The translations under genes and the position numbers were made by a program. From Mycobacterium sp. 852002-10029_SCH5224772 (GTDB lineage Bacteria > Actinomycetota > Actinomycetes > Mycobacteriales > Mycobacteriaceae), in the NCBI RefSeq assembly GCF_001667315.1, contig NZ_LZHT01000089.1, positions 1 through 64,000 of the forward strand: DNA of 64,000 nt, read 5' to 3'. Below are positions 33,227-42,586 of the stretch, in pieces (within the stretch, counting starts at the first letter, position 1; the number at the start of each line of letters is the position of its first letter). The notes beneath the pieces were generated by a model. It ran no database searches and was not told where the DNA came from. It saw only the letters and a list, made by a program, of their open reading frames with translations.

Positions 33227-34183
33227 CTAGGTGACATCGTCGTGCTGCCCGGCGGTGACCGTCGGCTCCGGTACCGCGGTGGGCCGATCGATGATCGACG
33301 CTTCGTCGTCGGGGATCACCGCCTGGGCGTCGCGCTTGGCCTTCCGCTTGTCGTGCAGCCGGGCGATCTGGATGGCGAACTCGAGGAGCACGGACAGGGC
33401 CAGCCCGAGCGCGGTCATCGAAAACGGATCGGATCCGGGCGTGAAGACCGCCGCGAACGCGAACATCGCGAAGATCAGGCCGCGTCGCCACGCCTTGAGC
33501 CGCTCATAGGTCAGCATGCCGATCGTGTTGAGCATGACGATCAGCAACGGGAATTCGAAGCTGACGCCGAAGACCACCAGCAGGTTGATCAGGAACCCGA
33601 AATACCGATCGCCGGACAGCGCGGTCACCTGCACGTCGCTGCCGACGGTCAGCAGGAAGCCCAACGCCTTGGACAGCACGAAGTAGGCCAGCACCGCGCC
33701 GACGAGGAACAACACCACGGCGGGGATCACGAACGCGATCGCGAAGCGGCGTTCCTTCTGGTAAAGCCCGGGCGTGATAAAAGCCCACAGCTGGTAAAAC
33801 CACACCGGGCAGGCCAGCACCACCCCGGCCGTCAGCCCCACCTTGAGGCGCAGCATGAACTGGTCGAACGGCGCGGTGGCCAGCAGTCGGCATTGTCCGT
33901 TGGCGCTGATATCCGCCCGCGCCGACTGCGGCAGCGAACAGTAGGGATGACGCAACCACTCGCCGAGGCTTTCCAGCCCGAAGATCGAATGCGAGTACCA
34001 GACAAACCCGAAGATCGTGGTCAGCACGATCGCCGCCAGCGAGATCAGCAGCCGGGTGCGGAGCTCGGTGAGGTGGTCGACCAGCGACATGGTCGCATCC
34101 GGGTTGGTGCGACTGCGTCTGTTACGTGGATTGAGGCGCTTCAGCAGGCCGGCAGCGCGCGCTGAAACCTTGAATGCTTTCAC
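33227..34183 (-). CDS. tatC: Sec-independent translocase subunit TatC
   Basis: This 318-residue protein has six predicted transmembrane helices and TatC signatures: [18 protein letters not shown] before helix 1, [36 protein letters not shown] with the conserved FITPGL, and GVSFEFPLL. TatC recognises twin-arginine signal peptides and, with TatA, exports folded proteins. The C-terminal tail after helix 6 is basic then acidic (about 40 residues). The start is a GTG at 34183. It follows tatA by 55 bp. Confidence 0.95.
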   Translation of the reverse strand: MKAFKVSARAAGLLKRLNPRNRRSRTNPDATMSLVDHLTELRTRLLISLAAIVLTTIFGFVWYSHSIFGLESLGEWLRHPYCSLPQSARADISANGQCRLLATAPFDQFMLRLKVGLTAGVVLACPVWFYQLWAFITPGLYQKERRFAIAFVIPAVVLFLVGAVLAYFVLSKALGFLLTVGSDVQVTALSGDRYFGFLINLLVVFGVSFEFPLLIVMLNTIGMLTYERLKAWRRGLIFAMFAFAAVFTPGSDPFSMTALGLALSVLLEFAIQIARLHDKRKAKRDAQAVIPDDEASIIDRPTAVPEPTVTAGQHDDVT

Positions 34184-34238
34184 GATGCTCGTCTAGGGCT
34201 CGGTCAGGGGCGCTCGGGCACCGCGACGATGACGGCGG

Positions 34239-34517
34239 CTATGCCGGGCGTGCTTCGCTGTGCCCCTGCTCGCTGGGCGCCGGCGCCTCGACCCGCTGCG
34301 ACTGCACGGGCGTGGGGTTCGCCGCCGAGGCGTCAGGCTGGGTACCCAAGGCCGACGTTTCCGCCTTGTTCTCGCTCTGCATTTCCCGAATCTCGGACTT
34401 GAAGATCCGCATCGACTTGCCCAACGAACGCGCCGCGTCGGGGAGCTTCTTGGCACCGAACAGCAAGATCACCACGACCGCGAGGATCGCCCAGTGCCAC
34501 GGACTAAGACTGCCCAC
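34239..34517 (-). CDS. tatA: Sec-independent translocase subunit TatA
   Basis: This 92-residue protein has an N-terminal transmembrane helix ([17 protein letters not shown]), the hinge [17 protein letters not shown] and an amphipathic helix, then a polar Pro/Ala/Ser tail. TatA oligomers form the export pathway with TatC. The GTG start is preceded by a good ribosome-binding site (GGAGGT). The gene order pafC-tatA-tatC-helY is as in M. tuberculosis. Confidence 0.95.
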   Translation of the reverse strand: MGSLSPWHWAILAVVVILLFGAKKLPDAARSLGKSMRIFKSEIREMQSENKAETSALGTQPDASAANPTPVQSQRVEAPAPSEQGHSEARPA

Positions 34518-34613
34518 TTTGATTACCTCCAGACGTTAACCCGATGCTACCGCAGTAACGCCAGGTGTCGGTGGGCGCGCGCCGCGCCGTGGTGGGCCAT
34601 ATTGCCTGGACTT

Positions 34614-35585
34614 TTATGAGCTCAGAGCGTCATACGACGCCAGGGCGGCCGCCGCGGCATCCCGCACCCGCTGCACCAGCGACCCGGGTGCCAGCACCTG
34701 CACGCCGGGCCCCAGGCCCAGCACCAGCCGCGTCATCCAGTCCTCGGAGGCGTAAGTCATCACCGCCTCGCACGACCCGTCCGGCAACTCGCGCACGTCG
34801 CGCATCGGGTAGTACTCGAACATCCAGGACGCCGCGGGCGCTACCCGCAGCTTGGCGAACGGCAACGACGGATCGCCGTCGAACAACGAGGTGTCGGGCG
34901 GCGCGTGCAGCACCGGCTCGGGCGGCGCCGCCGGCTCGTCGAGCTCGCTGGCTTCCACGATCCGGTCGAAGCGGAACAGCCGGACCCCGTCGGCTTCGCG
35001 CGACCAGGCCTCGAGGTAGCTGTGGCCGCCGATCAGCAGGACCCGGATGGGGTCGACTACCCGGCTGGTGAGTGTGTCGTGGGAGGCGGAGTAGTAATCG
35101 ATGGCCAGGGCGTGCCGGGACTGCACGGCCGCGCGCACCGCGGCGGCGGCCCGATTTTCCACCGGCGCGGGCTCGTCGACGGCCGTCGCCGCGTGCGTGG
35201 TGTCGTGCCCGATGGCCCCGGCCGCGTCCTCGATCTTGGCGATCGCACTGCGCGCGGCTTCGGGGTCGACGACGCCGGGGATGTCGGCCAGCGCCCGCAG
35301 CGCCACCAGCAGCCCGGTGGCCTCCGGCGAGGTGAGCTTGAGCGGGCGGTCGATGCCGGCGGAGAACGTCACCTCGATGGTGTCCCCGGAGAACTGGAAG
35401 TCGATCAGGTCACCGGGGAAATAGCCGGGGAGGCCGCACATCCAGAGCTGGTTGAGGTCCTCTTCCAGTTGCTTGGCCGACACCCCGAGATCGGCGGCGG
35501 CCTTGGCCCGGGTGACCCGCGGGTTGGCCTGGAAGTACGGGACCATGTTCAGCAGCCGGACCAGGCGGGTGGAGATCGGCGTCAT
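34614..35585 (-). CDS. pafC: Transcriptional regulator PafC (WYL domain)
   Basis: This 323-residue protein has an N-terminal winged-helix domain (LVRLLNMVPYFQANPRVTRAKAAADLGVSAKQLEEDL) and a central WYL domain (HALAIDYYSASHDTLTSRVVDPIRVLLIGGHSYLEAWSREADG). A C-terminal extension follows. PafB and PafC form a heterodimer that activates the LexA/RecA-independent DNA damage response of mycobacteria. The start overlaps the pafB stop by 4 bp, consistent with coupled, equimolar synthesis. Confidence 0.94.
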   Translation of the reverse strand: MTPISTRLVRLLNMVPYFQANPRVTRAKAAADLGVSAKQLEEDLNQLWMCGLPGYFPGDLIDFQFSGDTIEVTFSAGIDRPLKLTSPEATGLLVALRALADIPGVVDPEAARSAIAKIEDAAGAIGHDTTHAATAVDEPAPVENRAAAAVRAAVQSRHALAIDYYSASHDTLTSRVVDPIRVLLIGGHSYLEAWSREADGVRLFRFDRIVEASELDEPAAPPEPVLHAPPDTSLFDGDPSLPFAKLRVAPAASWMFEYYPMRDVRELPDGSCEAVMTYASEDWMTRLVLGLGPGVQVLAPGSLVQRVRDAAAAALASYDALSS

Positions 35586-36580
35586 GCGGGCACTCCCGCA
35601 TGCGCCCGCAACCGGTCCAGCACGTCGTCGCGCAGCGACGGCGGCTCGAGCACCAGGGCGTCGGCGCCGTACCCGGCGATGTCGCGGGCCAGCTGGTCGG
35701 TGGATCGGATGTCGAGTTCAATCACCTCGCCGTCGCGCTCACCCAGTCGCCGTTCGCCGACGGGCCTGCCCGCGCGGCGCAGCGCGGTGGCCCGCCCGTC
35801 AGCCACCCAGACCCGGGCCACCCCACCGGCCGGCGCCGCGGAAATTTCCGTGACCGTCTGCGCCACGATCCTGCGCAGGTCAATGCCTTCCGGCACGGTG
35901 ACCGCGCCGGGCGGGCCGATCGGCGCGACGTCGGGACCGATCCGGGAGAGCCGGAAGGTGCGGGTGGCGTCGCGGTCGCGGTCGTGACCCACCAGATACC
36001 AGCGGCCCTTCTCGGTGACGACGCCCCAGGGCTCGACGGTGCGAGTGGCGTACGGCTCGGCCCGCGACGGGCGGTGCGGAAACTGCACGGCCCGTCGGGA
36101 ATCGATGGCGGACAACAGGATTCCGAGAACATCCTCCGAGCCACGCAGACCCGGCACTCCCGCCGGTGAGGCGATGGCGACCGGCGCCTCCGGATCGACG
36201 TCGACGCCGGCCGCGCGCAGTTTGAGCAGCGCGCCCTGGGTGGCGGTGATCAGTTCGGGCGACTCCCACAGCTGGGTCGCGACCGCCACCGCCGCCGCCT
36301 CGTCCGGGGTGAGGTCGACCGGGGCGAGCGCATAGGCGTCGCGGTTGATCCGGTAGCCCTCGGTGGGGTCCCACGCCGAAACCCTGCCGACCTCGAGCGG
36401 GATGCCCAGGTCGCGCAGCTCGTTCTTGTCGCGCTCGAACATGCGGGAGAACGCCTCGGCGCTGGCGTTTTCGGAGTATCCCGCCACGCTCGACCTGATC
36501 TTTTCCGCCGTGATGTACCCGCGGGTGGACAGCAGGGCGATGACCAGGTTCACCAGCCGTTCGACTTTTGACGTCGCCAT
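35582..36580 (-). CDS. pafB: Transcriptional regulator PafB (WYL domain)
   Basis: This 332-residue partner of PafC begins MATSKVERLVNLVIALLSTRGYIT, with a winged-helix domain and SAEAFSRMFERDKNELRDLGIPLE, then a WYL domain (EPYATRTVEPWGVVTEKGRWYLVGHDRDRD). I chose ATG 36580; earlier in-frame codons (to 36655) lack similarity. The upstream region toward pafA holds a strong 32-bp hairpin, so pafBC is probably a separate transcription unit from pafA. Known role: activation of DNA repair genes after replication stress. Confidence 0.94.
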   Translation of the reverse strand: MATSKVERLVNLVIALLSTRGYITAEKIRSSVAGYSENASAEAFSRMFERDKNELRDLGIPLEVGRVSAWDPTEGYRINRDAYALAPVDLTPDEAAAVAVATQLWESPELITATQGALLKLRAAGVDVDPEAPVAIASPAGVPGLRGSEDVLGILLSAIDSRRAVQFPHRPSRAEPYATRTVEPWGVVTEKGRWYLVGHDRDRDATRTFRLSRIGPDVAPIGPPGAVTVPEGIDLRRIVAQTVTEISAAPAGGVARVWVADGRATALRRAGRPVGERRLGERDGEVIELDIRSTDQLARDIAGYGADALVLEPPSLRDDVLDRLRAHAGVPA

Positions 36581-36687
36581 TGGCACCAGATTATTCGATG
36601 GCCGCCGTCTGGCGCTGCCACCCACGCACCGCGTCGCAGGATTCCCGACCACCACTGCAGCCTCTCAGTGCGAGGCGACACGATTCT

Positions 36688-36719
36688 CGAACTTGCTGGC
36701 GCCCGCGCTAGCGAGTTCG
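36688..36719. terminator. 15-bp-stem hairpin between pafA and pafB
   Basis: CGAACTTGCTGGCGC and GCGCTAGCGAGTTCG flank a 2-base loop. Thirteen of 15 positions are Watson-Crick pairs; the other two would be G-U wobbles in the plus-strand RNA and A-C mismatches in the minus-strand RNA. It lies 52 bp past the pafA stop and 108 bp before pafB, with no U-tract. It is a candidate hairpin terminator or processing site separating pafA from pafBC. Confidence 0.5.
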
Positions 36720-36770
36720 CCCTTCACACTCAAGACAGTGCGGGTGTGGCTGACAGTGAGCCGACGGCCG

Positions 36771-38129
36771 CTACATGCTCGCGATCAGGCGCTTGACCCG
36801 CTCGTCGACCGCACGGAAGGGGTCTTTGCACAACACGGTCCGCTGTGCCTGGTCATTGAGCTTGAGGTGCACCCAGTCGACGGTGAAGTCACGGCCGGCC
36901 GCCTGGGCGGCGCTGATGAACTCGCCGCGCAGCCGCGCCCGGGTGGTCTGCGGCGGATTGTCGACCGCCTCGGCGATGTCCTCGTCAGTGGTGACGCGGG
37001 CCGCAAGTCCCTTGCGCTGCAGCAGATCAAAGACGCCACGCCCACGCTTGATGTCGTGGTAGGCCAGGTCCAGCTGGGCGATCTTCGGGTCGGACAGCTC
37101 CATGTTGTAGCGGTCCTGGTAGCGCTGGAACAGCTTGCGCTTGATCACCCAGTCGATCTCGGTATCAACCTTGGCGAAGTCCTGGCTCTCGACCGCGTCG
37201 AGCTGGCGGCCCCACAAATCGACGATCTGCTCGATCTGGGCGTTGGGCTCCCGGGTCTGCAGGTGTTCGACCGCGCGGCCGTAGTACTCGCGCTGGATGT
37301 CGAGCGCGCTGGCCTGACGCCCACCGGCCAGCCGCACCGGCCGACGGCCGGTGACGTCGTGGCTGACCTCGCGGATCGCGCGGATGGGATTGTCCAACGA
37401 GAAGTCCCGGAACGGCACGCCGGCTTCGATCATTTCCAGCACCAGCGCGGCAGTGCCCACCTTGAGCATGGTGGTGGTTTCGCACATGTTGGAGTCGCCG
37501 ACGATCACGTGCAGGCGCCGGTACTTCTCGGCGTCGGCGTGCGGCTCGTCGCGGGTGTTGATGATCGGCCGGCTGCGGGTGGTCGCCGACGAGACACCCT
37601 CCCAAATGTGCTCGGCGCGTTGCGAAAGACAGAACGTTGCGGCCTTGGGGGTCTGCAGCACCTTGCCGGCGCCGCAGATCAGCTGGCGCGTGACCAGAAA
37701 CGGCAGCAGGACATCGGAGATCCGGGAGAACTCACCGGCCCGCACGATCAAGTAGTTCTCGTGACACCCGTAGGAGTTGCCCGCCGAATCGGTGTTGTTC
37801 TTGAACAGGTAGATGTCGCCGCCGATGCCCTCGTCGGCGAGCCGCTGCTCGGCGTCGACGAGCAGGTCTTCGAGCACCCATTCCCCGGCGCGGTCGTGGG
37901 TGACGAGCTGCACCAGACTGTCGCACTCGGCCGTGGCGTATTCGGGGTGGCTTCCCACGTCGAGGTAAAGGCGGGCGCCGTTACGCAGGAACACGTTGGA
38001 GCTGCGCCCCCACGACACGACGCGCCGAAACAGGTAGCGGGCCACCTCGTCCGGGCTGAGCCGCCGGTGGCCGTGGAATGTGCAGGTGACCCCGAACTCG
38101 GTCTCGATGCCCATGATTCGCCGCTGCAC
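36771..38129 (-). CDS. pafA: Pup-protein ligase PafA
   Basis: This 452-residue ligase attaches the C-terminal Glu of Pup to substrate lysines using ATP. The carboxylate-amine-ligase fold is clear: Mg/ATP site GIETEFG (Glu9), catalytic Asp57 in [33 protein letters not shown], the [23 protein letters not shown] motif and [10 protein letters not shown]. Every key residue I can name is present. It lies 221 bp from prcA without the genes that separate the two in M. tuberculosis. Confidence 0.96.
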   Translation of the reverse strand: MQRRIMGIETEFGVTCTFHGHRRLSPDEVARYLFRRVVSWGRSSNVFLRNGARLYLDVGSHPEYATAECDSLVQLVTHDRAGEWVLEDLLVDAEQRLADEGIGGDIYLFKNNTDSAGNSYGCHENYLIVRAGEFSRISDVLLPFLVTRQLICGAGKVLQTPKAATFCLSQRAEHIWEGVSSATTRSRPIINTRDEPHADAEKYRRLHVIVGDSNMCETTTMLKVGTAALVLEMIEAGVPFRDFSLDNPIRAIREVSHDVTGRRPVRLAGGRQASALDIQREYYGRAVEHLQTREPNAQIEQIVDLWGRQLDAVESQDFAKVDTEIDWVIKRKLFQRYQDRYNMELSDPKIAQLDLAYHDIKRGRGVFDLLQRKGLAARVTTDEDIAEAVDNPPQTTRARLRGEFISAAQAAGRDFTVDWVHLKLNDQAQRTVLCKDPFRAVDERVKRLIASM

Positions 38130-38249
38130 GTAATCGAGCGTACTGGTTGTCCGAGCGCGACGGTGGGCAAGCCGCGCCTATCGATCCAACGAAGTTCTTC
38201 GCACGCCGCTTTCCGGTCGCGCCGGCACCGGGTTCGCCACTGGCAGCTT

Positions 38250-38327
38250 CGGCGCCGCGGCGGTGATCCGTTAACTCACCAGCACCTTGAGCACCACCGG
38301 ACCCACCAGTACCGGTGACGGGCGGGC
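38250..38327 (-). pseudogene. Possible PE_PGRS-type remnant between prcA and pafA
   Basis: On the minus strand one frame reads VTGTGGSGGAQGAGE, a short Gly/Ala-rich segment with T-ending GGT and GCT codons of the kind seen in PGRS repeats. In M. tuberculosis this interval holds PE_PGRS36 and other genes. The stretch is too short to prove origin and could be chance, so the call is weak. Confidence 0.25.
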
Positions 38328-38350
38328 GTCGATCTATGCCGAAGCCAGGA

Positions 38351-39121
38351 CTAGTCGGACAATCCGCCGCTGGAATCCGACTCTTCGCCGTCGCCCTCGG
38401 ACCCGTTCGAATCCAGCTCGCGCAGCAAATTTTCCAGGGTTGCTCGGTTGATCCGCCGAAACGCCCGTCGTGGTCGGTTGACATCCAAGATCGCGACCTC
38501 CAGGCTGCCCACGTCCAGGGTGGACTGGTCGCCGTTCGAGGATTCGCTGCCGGCCCGCAACGCTTTCACGGCGATGCGCGTGGCTTCGCGCAGGTTGGCG
38601 TTCTCGGCGTAGGAGTCCTTGAGCGCCGTGACGATCGGTTCGGTGGTACCGCCCATCACCACGAAATGCGGCTCGTCGGCGATCGATCCGTCATAGGTAA
38701 TCCGGTACAGCTCAGGCGGTTTGCTCTCGCCATAGTGCGCAACCTCGGCGACACACAATTCCACCTCGTAGGGCTTGGCCTGCTCGGTGAAGATGGAGCC
38801 CAGCGTCTGCGCGTAGACATAGGCGAGTTGGCGGCCGGTGACGTCGCGACGGTCGTAGGCGTAGCCGCGGGTGTCGGCGAATTGAATTCCGCCGCGGCGC
38901 AAATTGTCGAATTCGTTGAACTTGCCCGCGGCGGCAAAGCCCACGCGGTCGTAGAGTTCGCTGATCTTCTGCAACGACCGCGACGGGTTCTCGGCGACGA
39001 AGAGCACGCCGCCGGCATAGACCAGGGCGACCACGCTCTTGCCGCGCGCGATGCCCTTGCGCGCGAGTTCGCTGCGCTCGCGCATCGCTTGCTCGGGCGA
39101 GATGAAATACGGGAAGCTCAC
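38351..39121 (-). CDS. prcA: 20S proteasome alpha subunit PrcA
   Basis: This 256-residue subunit forms the outer heptameric rings and gate of the proteasome. It begins [27 protein letters not shown], the mycobacterial alpha N-terminal octapeptide gate, has [23 protein letters not shown] and ends in an acidic Ser/Glu/Gly-rich tail. It has no catalytic N-terminal threonine, as expected. Its start overlaps the prcB stop by 4 bp, so the two are coupled. It is the last gene of the pup-prcB-prcA unit. Confidence 0.96.
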   Translation of the reverse strand: MSFPYFISPEQAMRERSELARKGIARGKSVVALVYAGGVLFVAENPSRSLQKISELYDRVGFAAAGKFNEFDNLRRGGIQFADTRGYAYDRRDVTGRQLAYVYAQTLGSIFTEQAKPYEVELCVAEVAHYGESKPPELYRITYDGSIADEPHFVVMGGTTEPIVTALKDSYAENANLREATRIAVKALRAGSESSNGDQSTLDVGSLEVAILDVNRPRRAFRRINRATLENLLRELDSNGSEGDGEESDSSGGLSD

Positions 39122-39999
39122 TTCTCACCACCATCGGGGCCGAAAGTGTCAGCGCGCGAACGGCTTTGGATGACCTCGCGAGCCAGTTCGGCGATGCGGC
39201 TCTCCGGCACGTCCAGCGCGCCCTCGGCGCCGATGGTGACCGCCGTGGGATAGATGCCGCGAACCAGGTCCGGCCCGCCGGTCGCGGAGTCGTCGTCAGC
39301 CGCGTCGTAGAGCGCCTCGATCGCGACCCGCACCGCCGAATCGGTGTCGGTGACCTGCGAGTACAACTTCTTCATCGACGACTTGGCGAAAATCGAGCCC
39401 GAGCCCACCGACTGGTAGCCCTCCTCTTCCAGGTTCCAGCCACCCGCCGCGTCGAACGACACGATGCGGCCCGCGCCCTCCGGATCGGCCTCGGCCGCGT
39501 CGATGTCGTAGCCCACCAGCAGCGGCAACGCCACCAGCCCCTGCATGGCGGCGGCCAGGTTGCCGCGCACCATGATCGCCAGCCGGTTCACCTTGCCGGC
39601 AAACGTCAGCGGCACGCCTTCGAGTTTCTCGTAGTGTTCGAGCTCCACGGCGTAAAGGCGGGCGAACTCCACCGCGATGGCGGCGGTTCCGGCGATGCCG
39701 GTGGCGGTGTAGTCATCGGTGATGTACACCTTCTTGACGTCGCGCCCGGCGATCATGTTGCCCTGCGTCGAGCGCCGGTCACCGGCGAGCACCACGCCGC
39801 CGGGGTATTTCAGCGCGACGATTGTGGTCCCGTGGGGCAGCTGCGCTCCAGCGCTTTCCGAATGGGATGCCCCGAGGCCGGCCGGTAGCAACTCCGGCGC
39901 CTGCCGGCGCAGGAAGTCGGCAAACGACGACAGGTCTACAGCGGGGTTTCCCGGAAGTGCGGAGTTGGTGGGCAGGCGATCAGAGAACTGCCAGGTCAC
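39118..39999 (-). CDS. prcB: 20S proteasome beta subunit PrcB
   Basis: This 293-residue precursor has a 57-residue propeptide. Cleavage between Gly57 and Thr58 ([15 protein letters not shown]) exposes the catalytic N-terminal threonine of the mature protease. The lysine of [20 protein letters not shown] and the [13 protein letters not shown] region fit the active site and ring contacts. With PrcA it forms the 28-subunit core that degrades pupylated proteins delivered by Mpa. It overlaps pup and prcA. Confidence 0.96.
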   Translation of the reverse strand: MTWQFSDRLPTNSALPGNPAVDLSSFADFLRRQAPELLPAGLGASHSESAGAQLPHGTTIVALKYPGGVVLAGDRRSTQGNMIAGRDVKKVYITDDYTATGIAGTAAIAVEFARLYAVELEHYEKLEGVPLTFAGKVNRLAIMVRGNLAAAMQGLVALPLLVGYDIDAAEADPEGAGRIVSFDAAGGWNLEEEGYQSVGSGSIFAKSSMKKLYSQVTDTDSAVRVAIEALYDAADDDSATGGPDLVRGIYPTAVTIGAEGALDVPESRIAELAREVIQSRSRADTFGPDGGEK

Positions 40000-40190
40000 T
40001 GGCCGCCCTTTTGGACGTATGCCCGCACGAAGTCCTCAGCGTTCTCCTCGAGAACGTCGTCAATCTCGTCGAGCAAGTCGTCAGTCTCCTCGGCCAGCTT
40101 CTCCCGGCGCTCTTGGCCCGCGGCCGTGCTGCCGGCGAAGTCGTCCTCTTCGTCGCCACCACCGCCACGCTTGGTCTGCTCCTGAGCCAT
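39996..40190 (-). CDS. pup: Prokaryotic ubiquitin-like protein Pup
   Basis: This 64-residue disordered acidic modifier ends GGQ; the C-terminal Gln must be deamidated to Glu by Dop before PafA can ligate it. The Mpa-binding helical region ([23 protein letters not shown]) is intact. The start ATG overlaps nothing upstream, has a strong AGGAGG ribosome-binding site, and its stop overlaps prcB (ATGA). A dyad-symmetric element lies 33-65 bp upstream of the start. Confidence 0.97.
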   Translation of the reverse strand: MAQEQTKRGGGGDEEDDFAGSTAAGQERREKLAEETDDLLDEIDDVLEENAEDFVRAYVQKGGQ

Positions 40191-40222
40191 CGCCGCCTCC
40201 TGCTTTGTCTGGGCTTGTTGAA

Positions 40223-40255
40223 TGGCCTTTCATTGTCACGCTCAATGTCAGGCCA
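40223..40255. promoter_or_regulatory. 33-bp dyad upstream of pup
   Basis: TGGCCT-TT-CATTG, a 7-base loop, then CAATG-TC-AGGCCA: two perfect arms of 6 and 5 bp broken by a two-base internal mismatch. It is between the dop stop and the pup start and overlaps the likely pup promoter or 5' leader. It could be an operator, an attenuator-like hairpin in the pup leader, or a boundary after dop. Confidence 0.5.
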
Positions 40256-40319
40256 CGCTTGCCCGTTGGTCTTTCCTACCCTACCGGTCAACCCCGACGT
40301 TGCCCGGCTGAACCGGCGG

Positions 40320-41828
40320 CTACCTGGTGAGTTGTTCTACCAGTTCCGCGGCGCTGTGCACCGAGTCCAGCAGCGCTCCGACGTGCGCTTTGCTGCCGCG
40401 CAACGGCTCCAGCGTCGGGATGCGGACCAGGGAATCACCGCCCAGGTCGAAGATCACCGAGTCCCAACTGGCCGCGGCGATGTCGGCGCCGAACCTGCGC
40501 AGGCATTCACCGCGGAAGTAGGCGCGGGTGTCCGTCGGCGGATTGTCCACCGCCTCGAGCACCTGGTGTTCGGAAACCAGGCGCTTCATCGAGCCCCGCG
40601 CGACGAGCCGGTTGTACAGGCCCTTGTCGAGCCGGACGTCGGAATATTGCAGGTCGACCAGGTGCAGCCGGGGCGCCGACCAGCTCAGGTTTTCCCGCTG
40701 CCGGAAGCCTTCGAGCAGGCGCAGCTTGGCGGGCCAGTCCAGGAGTTCGGCGCATTCCATCGGGTCGCGCTCGAGTTGGTCGAGCACGTGCGCCCACGTT
40801 TCGACGATGTCGGCGGCGCGCGGGTCGGGGTCGCGACTATCGACCAGCTTCGCCACCCGGTCGAGGTAAACCCGTTGCAGCGCAAGCCCAGTCAGCTCTC
40901 GACCGTCGGCCAGCGCCACCGCGGTACGCAGCGACGGGTCGCGGCTGATCGCATGGACCGCATGCACCGGCCGTGCCAGCGCCAGATCGCTCAGGTCGAT
41001 GCCGTGCGCCGGGCCCTCTTCGATCAGGTCCAGCACCAGCGACGTGGTGCCGAGTTTGAGGTAGGTCGACGTCTCGGCGAGGTTGGCGTCGCCGATGATG
41101 ACGTGCAGCCGTCGGTACCGGTCGGCGTCGGCGTGCGGCTCGTCGCGGGTGTTGATGATGCCGCGTTTGAGGGTGGTCTCCAGGCCGACCTCGACCTCGA
41201 TGTAGTCCGAGCGTTGCGACAGCTGAAAGCCGGGCTCATCACCGGAGGGTCCGATGCCGACGCGCCCGGAGCCGGTGACCACCTGCCGCGAGACCAGAAA
41301 GGGGGTCAGCCCGGCGATGATCGCCGAGAACGGCGTCTGCCGCGACATCAGATAGTTCTCGTGCGACCCGTAGGAGGCACCCTTGCCGTCGACGTTGTTC
41401 TTGTAGAGCTGCAATTTCGCGGCCCCGGGCACGCTGGCGACGTGCCGGGCCGCGGCTTCCATCACCCGCTCGCCGGCCTTGTCCCAGATCACCGCGTCGA
41501 GCGGGTCGGTGCATTCGGGTGCGGAGTATTCGGGGTGTGCGTGGTCGACGTAGAGCCGCGCCCCATTGGTCAGGATCATGTTGGCGGCGCCGACCTCGTC
41601 GGCGGCGACCACCGGGGGCGGGCCCGCCGAGCGGCTCAGGTCGAACCCGCGGGCGTCGCGCAGCGGCGACTCCACCTCGTAGTCCCAACGGGTGCGCTTG
41701 GCGCGCTGAATGCCCGCTGCCGCCGCATAAGCCAAAACCGCCTGCGTCGAGGTGAGGATCGGATTGGCCGTCGGGTCCGATGGCGATGAGATGCCGTATT
41801 CGACCTCCGTCCCGATAATCCGCTGCAT
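40320..41828 (-). CDS. dop: Deamidase/depupylase Dop
   Basis: This 502-residue paralogue of PafA deamidates Pup's C-terminal Gln and removes Pup from substrates. Glutamates of GTEVEYG (Glu8, Glu10) bind metal, Asp95 in [14 protein letters not shown] is the catalytic residue, and [18 protein letters not shown] and [20 protein letters not shown] are conserved. The Dop-specific loop (about residues 45-80, [17 protein letters not shown]), absent from PafA, is present. It is the 129 bp upstream neighbour of pup and is divergent from the 201-residue gene. Confidence 0.95.
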   Translation of the reverse strand: MQRIIGTEVEYGISSPSDPTANPILTSTQAVLAYAAAAGIQRAKRTRWDYEVESPLRDARGFDLSRSAGPPPVVAADEVGAANMILTNGARLYVDHAHPEYSAPECTDPLDAVIWDKAGERVMEAAARHVASVPGAAKLQLYKNNVDGKGASYGSHENYLMSRQTPFSAIIAGLTPFLVSRQVVTGSGRVGIGPSGDEPGFQLSQRSDYIEVEVGLETTLKRGIINTRDEPHADADRYRRLHVIIGDANLAETSTYLKLGTTSLVLDLIEEGPAHGIDLSDLALARPVHAVHAISRDPSLRTAVALADGRELTGLALQRVYLDRVAKLVDSRDPDPRAADIVETWAHVLDQLERDPMECAELLDWPAKLRLLEGFRQRENLSWSAPRLHLVDLQYSDVRLDKGLYNRLVARGSMKRLVSEHQVLEAVDNPPTDTRAYFRGECLRRFGADIAAASWDSVIFDLGGDSLVRIPTLEPLRGSKAHVGALLDSVHSAAELVEQLTR

Positions 41829-41974
41829 GCTTCAAAGACTAGGCGAGGTGCGGAATTGGCCTTCTCCCGGGCGTCGAGGCCGAGGCCCGCGCGAAGTGAC
41901 CTGCACCGACAACTGGTTCCTCGAGGAGCGCGCGTGCTGTTGACGACGCCGACGGCGGTGATTAGCTTCACGGG

Positions 41975-42580
41975 ATGACCGACCTTTCCGGGAAGCGTTA
42001 CGGCGAAGTGCTTCTCGTGACCCCCGGGGAGGCGGGACCGCAGGCCACGGTTTACAACAGCTTCCCGCTCAACGATTGTCCGGCCGAGCTGTGGTCGAAG
42101 CTCGACGCTCAGGCCATCGCCAAGGAACACGGGGCGGCCACCGCGTTGCTCAACGGCCCGCGCTACTGGCTGATGAACGCCATCGAGAAGCGGCAGCAAG
42201 GGCCGCAGATTACGAAGACCTTCGGCGGAATCGAGATGATTCAGCAGGCCACGGTCCTGCTGTCATCGATGAATCCCGCGCCGTATACCGCCAATCAGGT
42301 CAACCGCCACACGGTCTTCGTCTTCAACCCCGGGGAAGAGGTCTACGAACTCGTCGACCCCGGCGGTCAGCGCTGGATCATGCAGACCTGGAGCCAGGTC
42401 GCCGACCCCACCCTGTCGCGCGGCGACCTGCCCGGCCTGGCCGCCCGGCTCAACCTGCCGCACGGGTGGGCCTACCAGCCGCGCGTGCTCGCCGAGGCGC
42501 TGCGGGTGGACACCCGGACCCGTCCCGCCCAGGTCACCCAGGACGACCTGACGAACAGCTACTCGCTCGAGTTGGACTGA
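41975..42580 (+). CDS. Conserved hypothetical protein (possible Rv2114 homologue)
   Basis: I do not recognise a domain in this 201-residue protein. It has no signal peptide or membrane helix and shows a mixed alpha/beta pattern: KRYGEVLLVTPGEAGPQATVYNSFPLNDCP, GPRYWLMNAIEKRQQGPQITKTFGGIEM, QVNRHTVFVFNPGEEVYELVDPGGQRWIMQTWSQ and LPHGWAYQPRVL. It is likely cytosolic. M. tuberculosis has a similarly sized gene (Rv2114, 207 residues as I recall) beside mpa, so orthology is plausible but unproved. It is divergent from dop and convergent with the 611-residue gene. Confidence 0.75.
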   Translation: MTDLSGKRYGEVLLVTPGEAGPQATVYNSFPLNDCPAELWSKLDAQAIAKEHGAATALLNGPRYWLMNAIEKRQQGPQITKTFGGIEMIQQATVLLSSMNPAPYTANQVNRHTVFVFNPGEEVYELVDPGGQRWIMQTWSQVADPTLSRGDLPGLAARLNLPHGWAYQPRVLAEALRVDTRTRPAQVTQDDLTNSYSLELD

Positions 42581-42586
42581 CCCACC

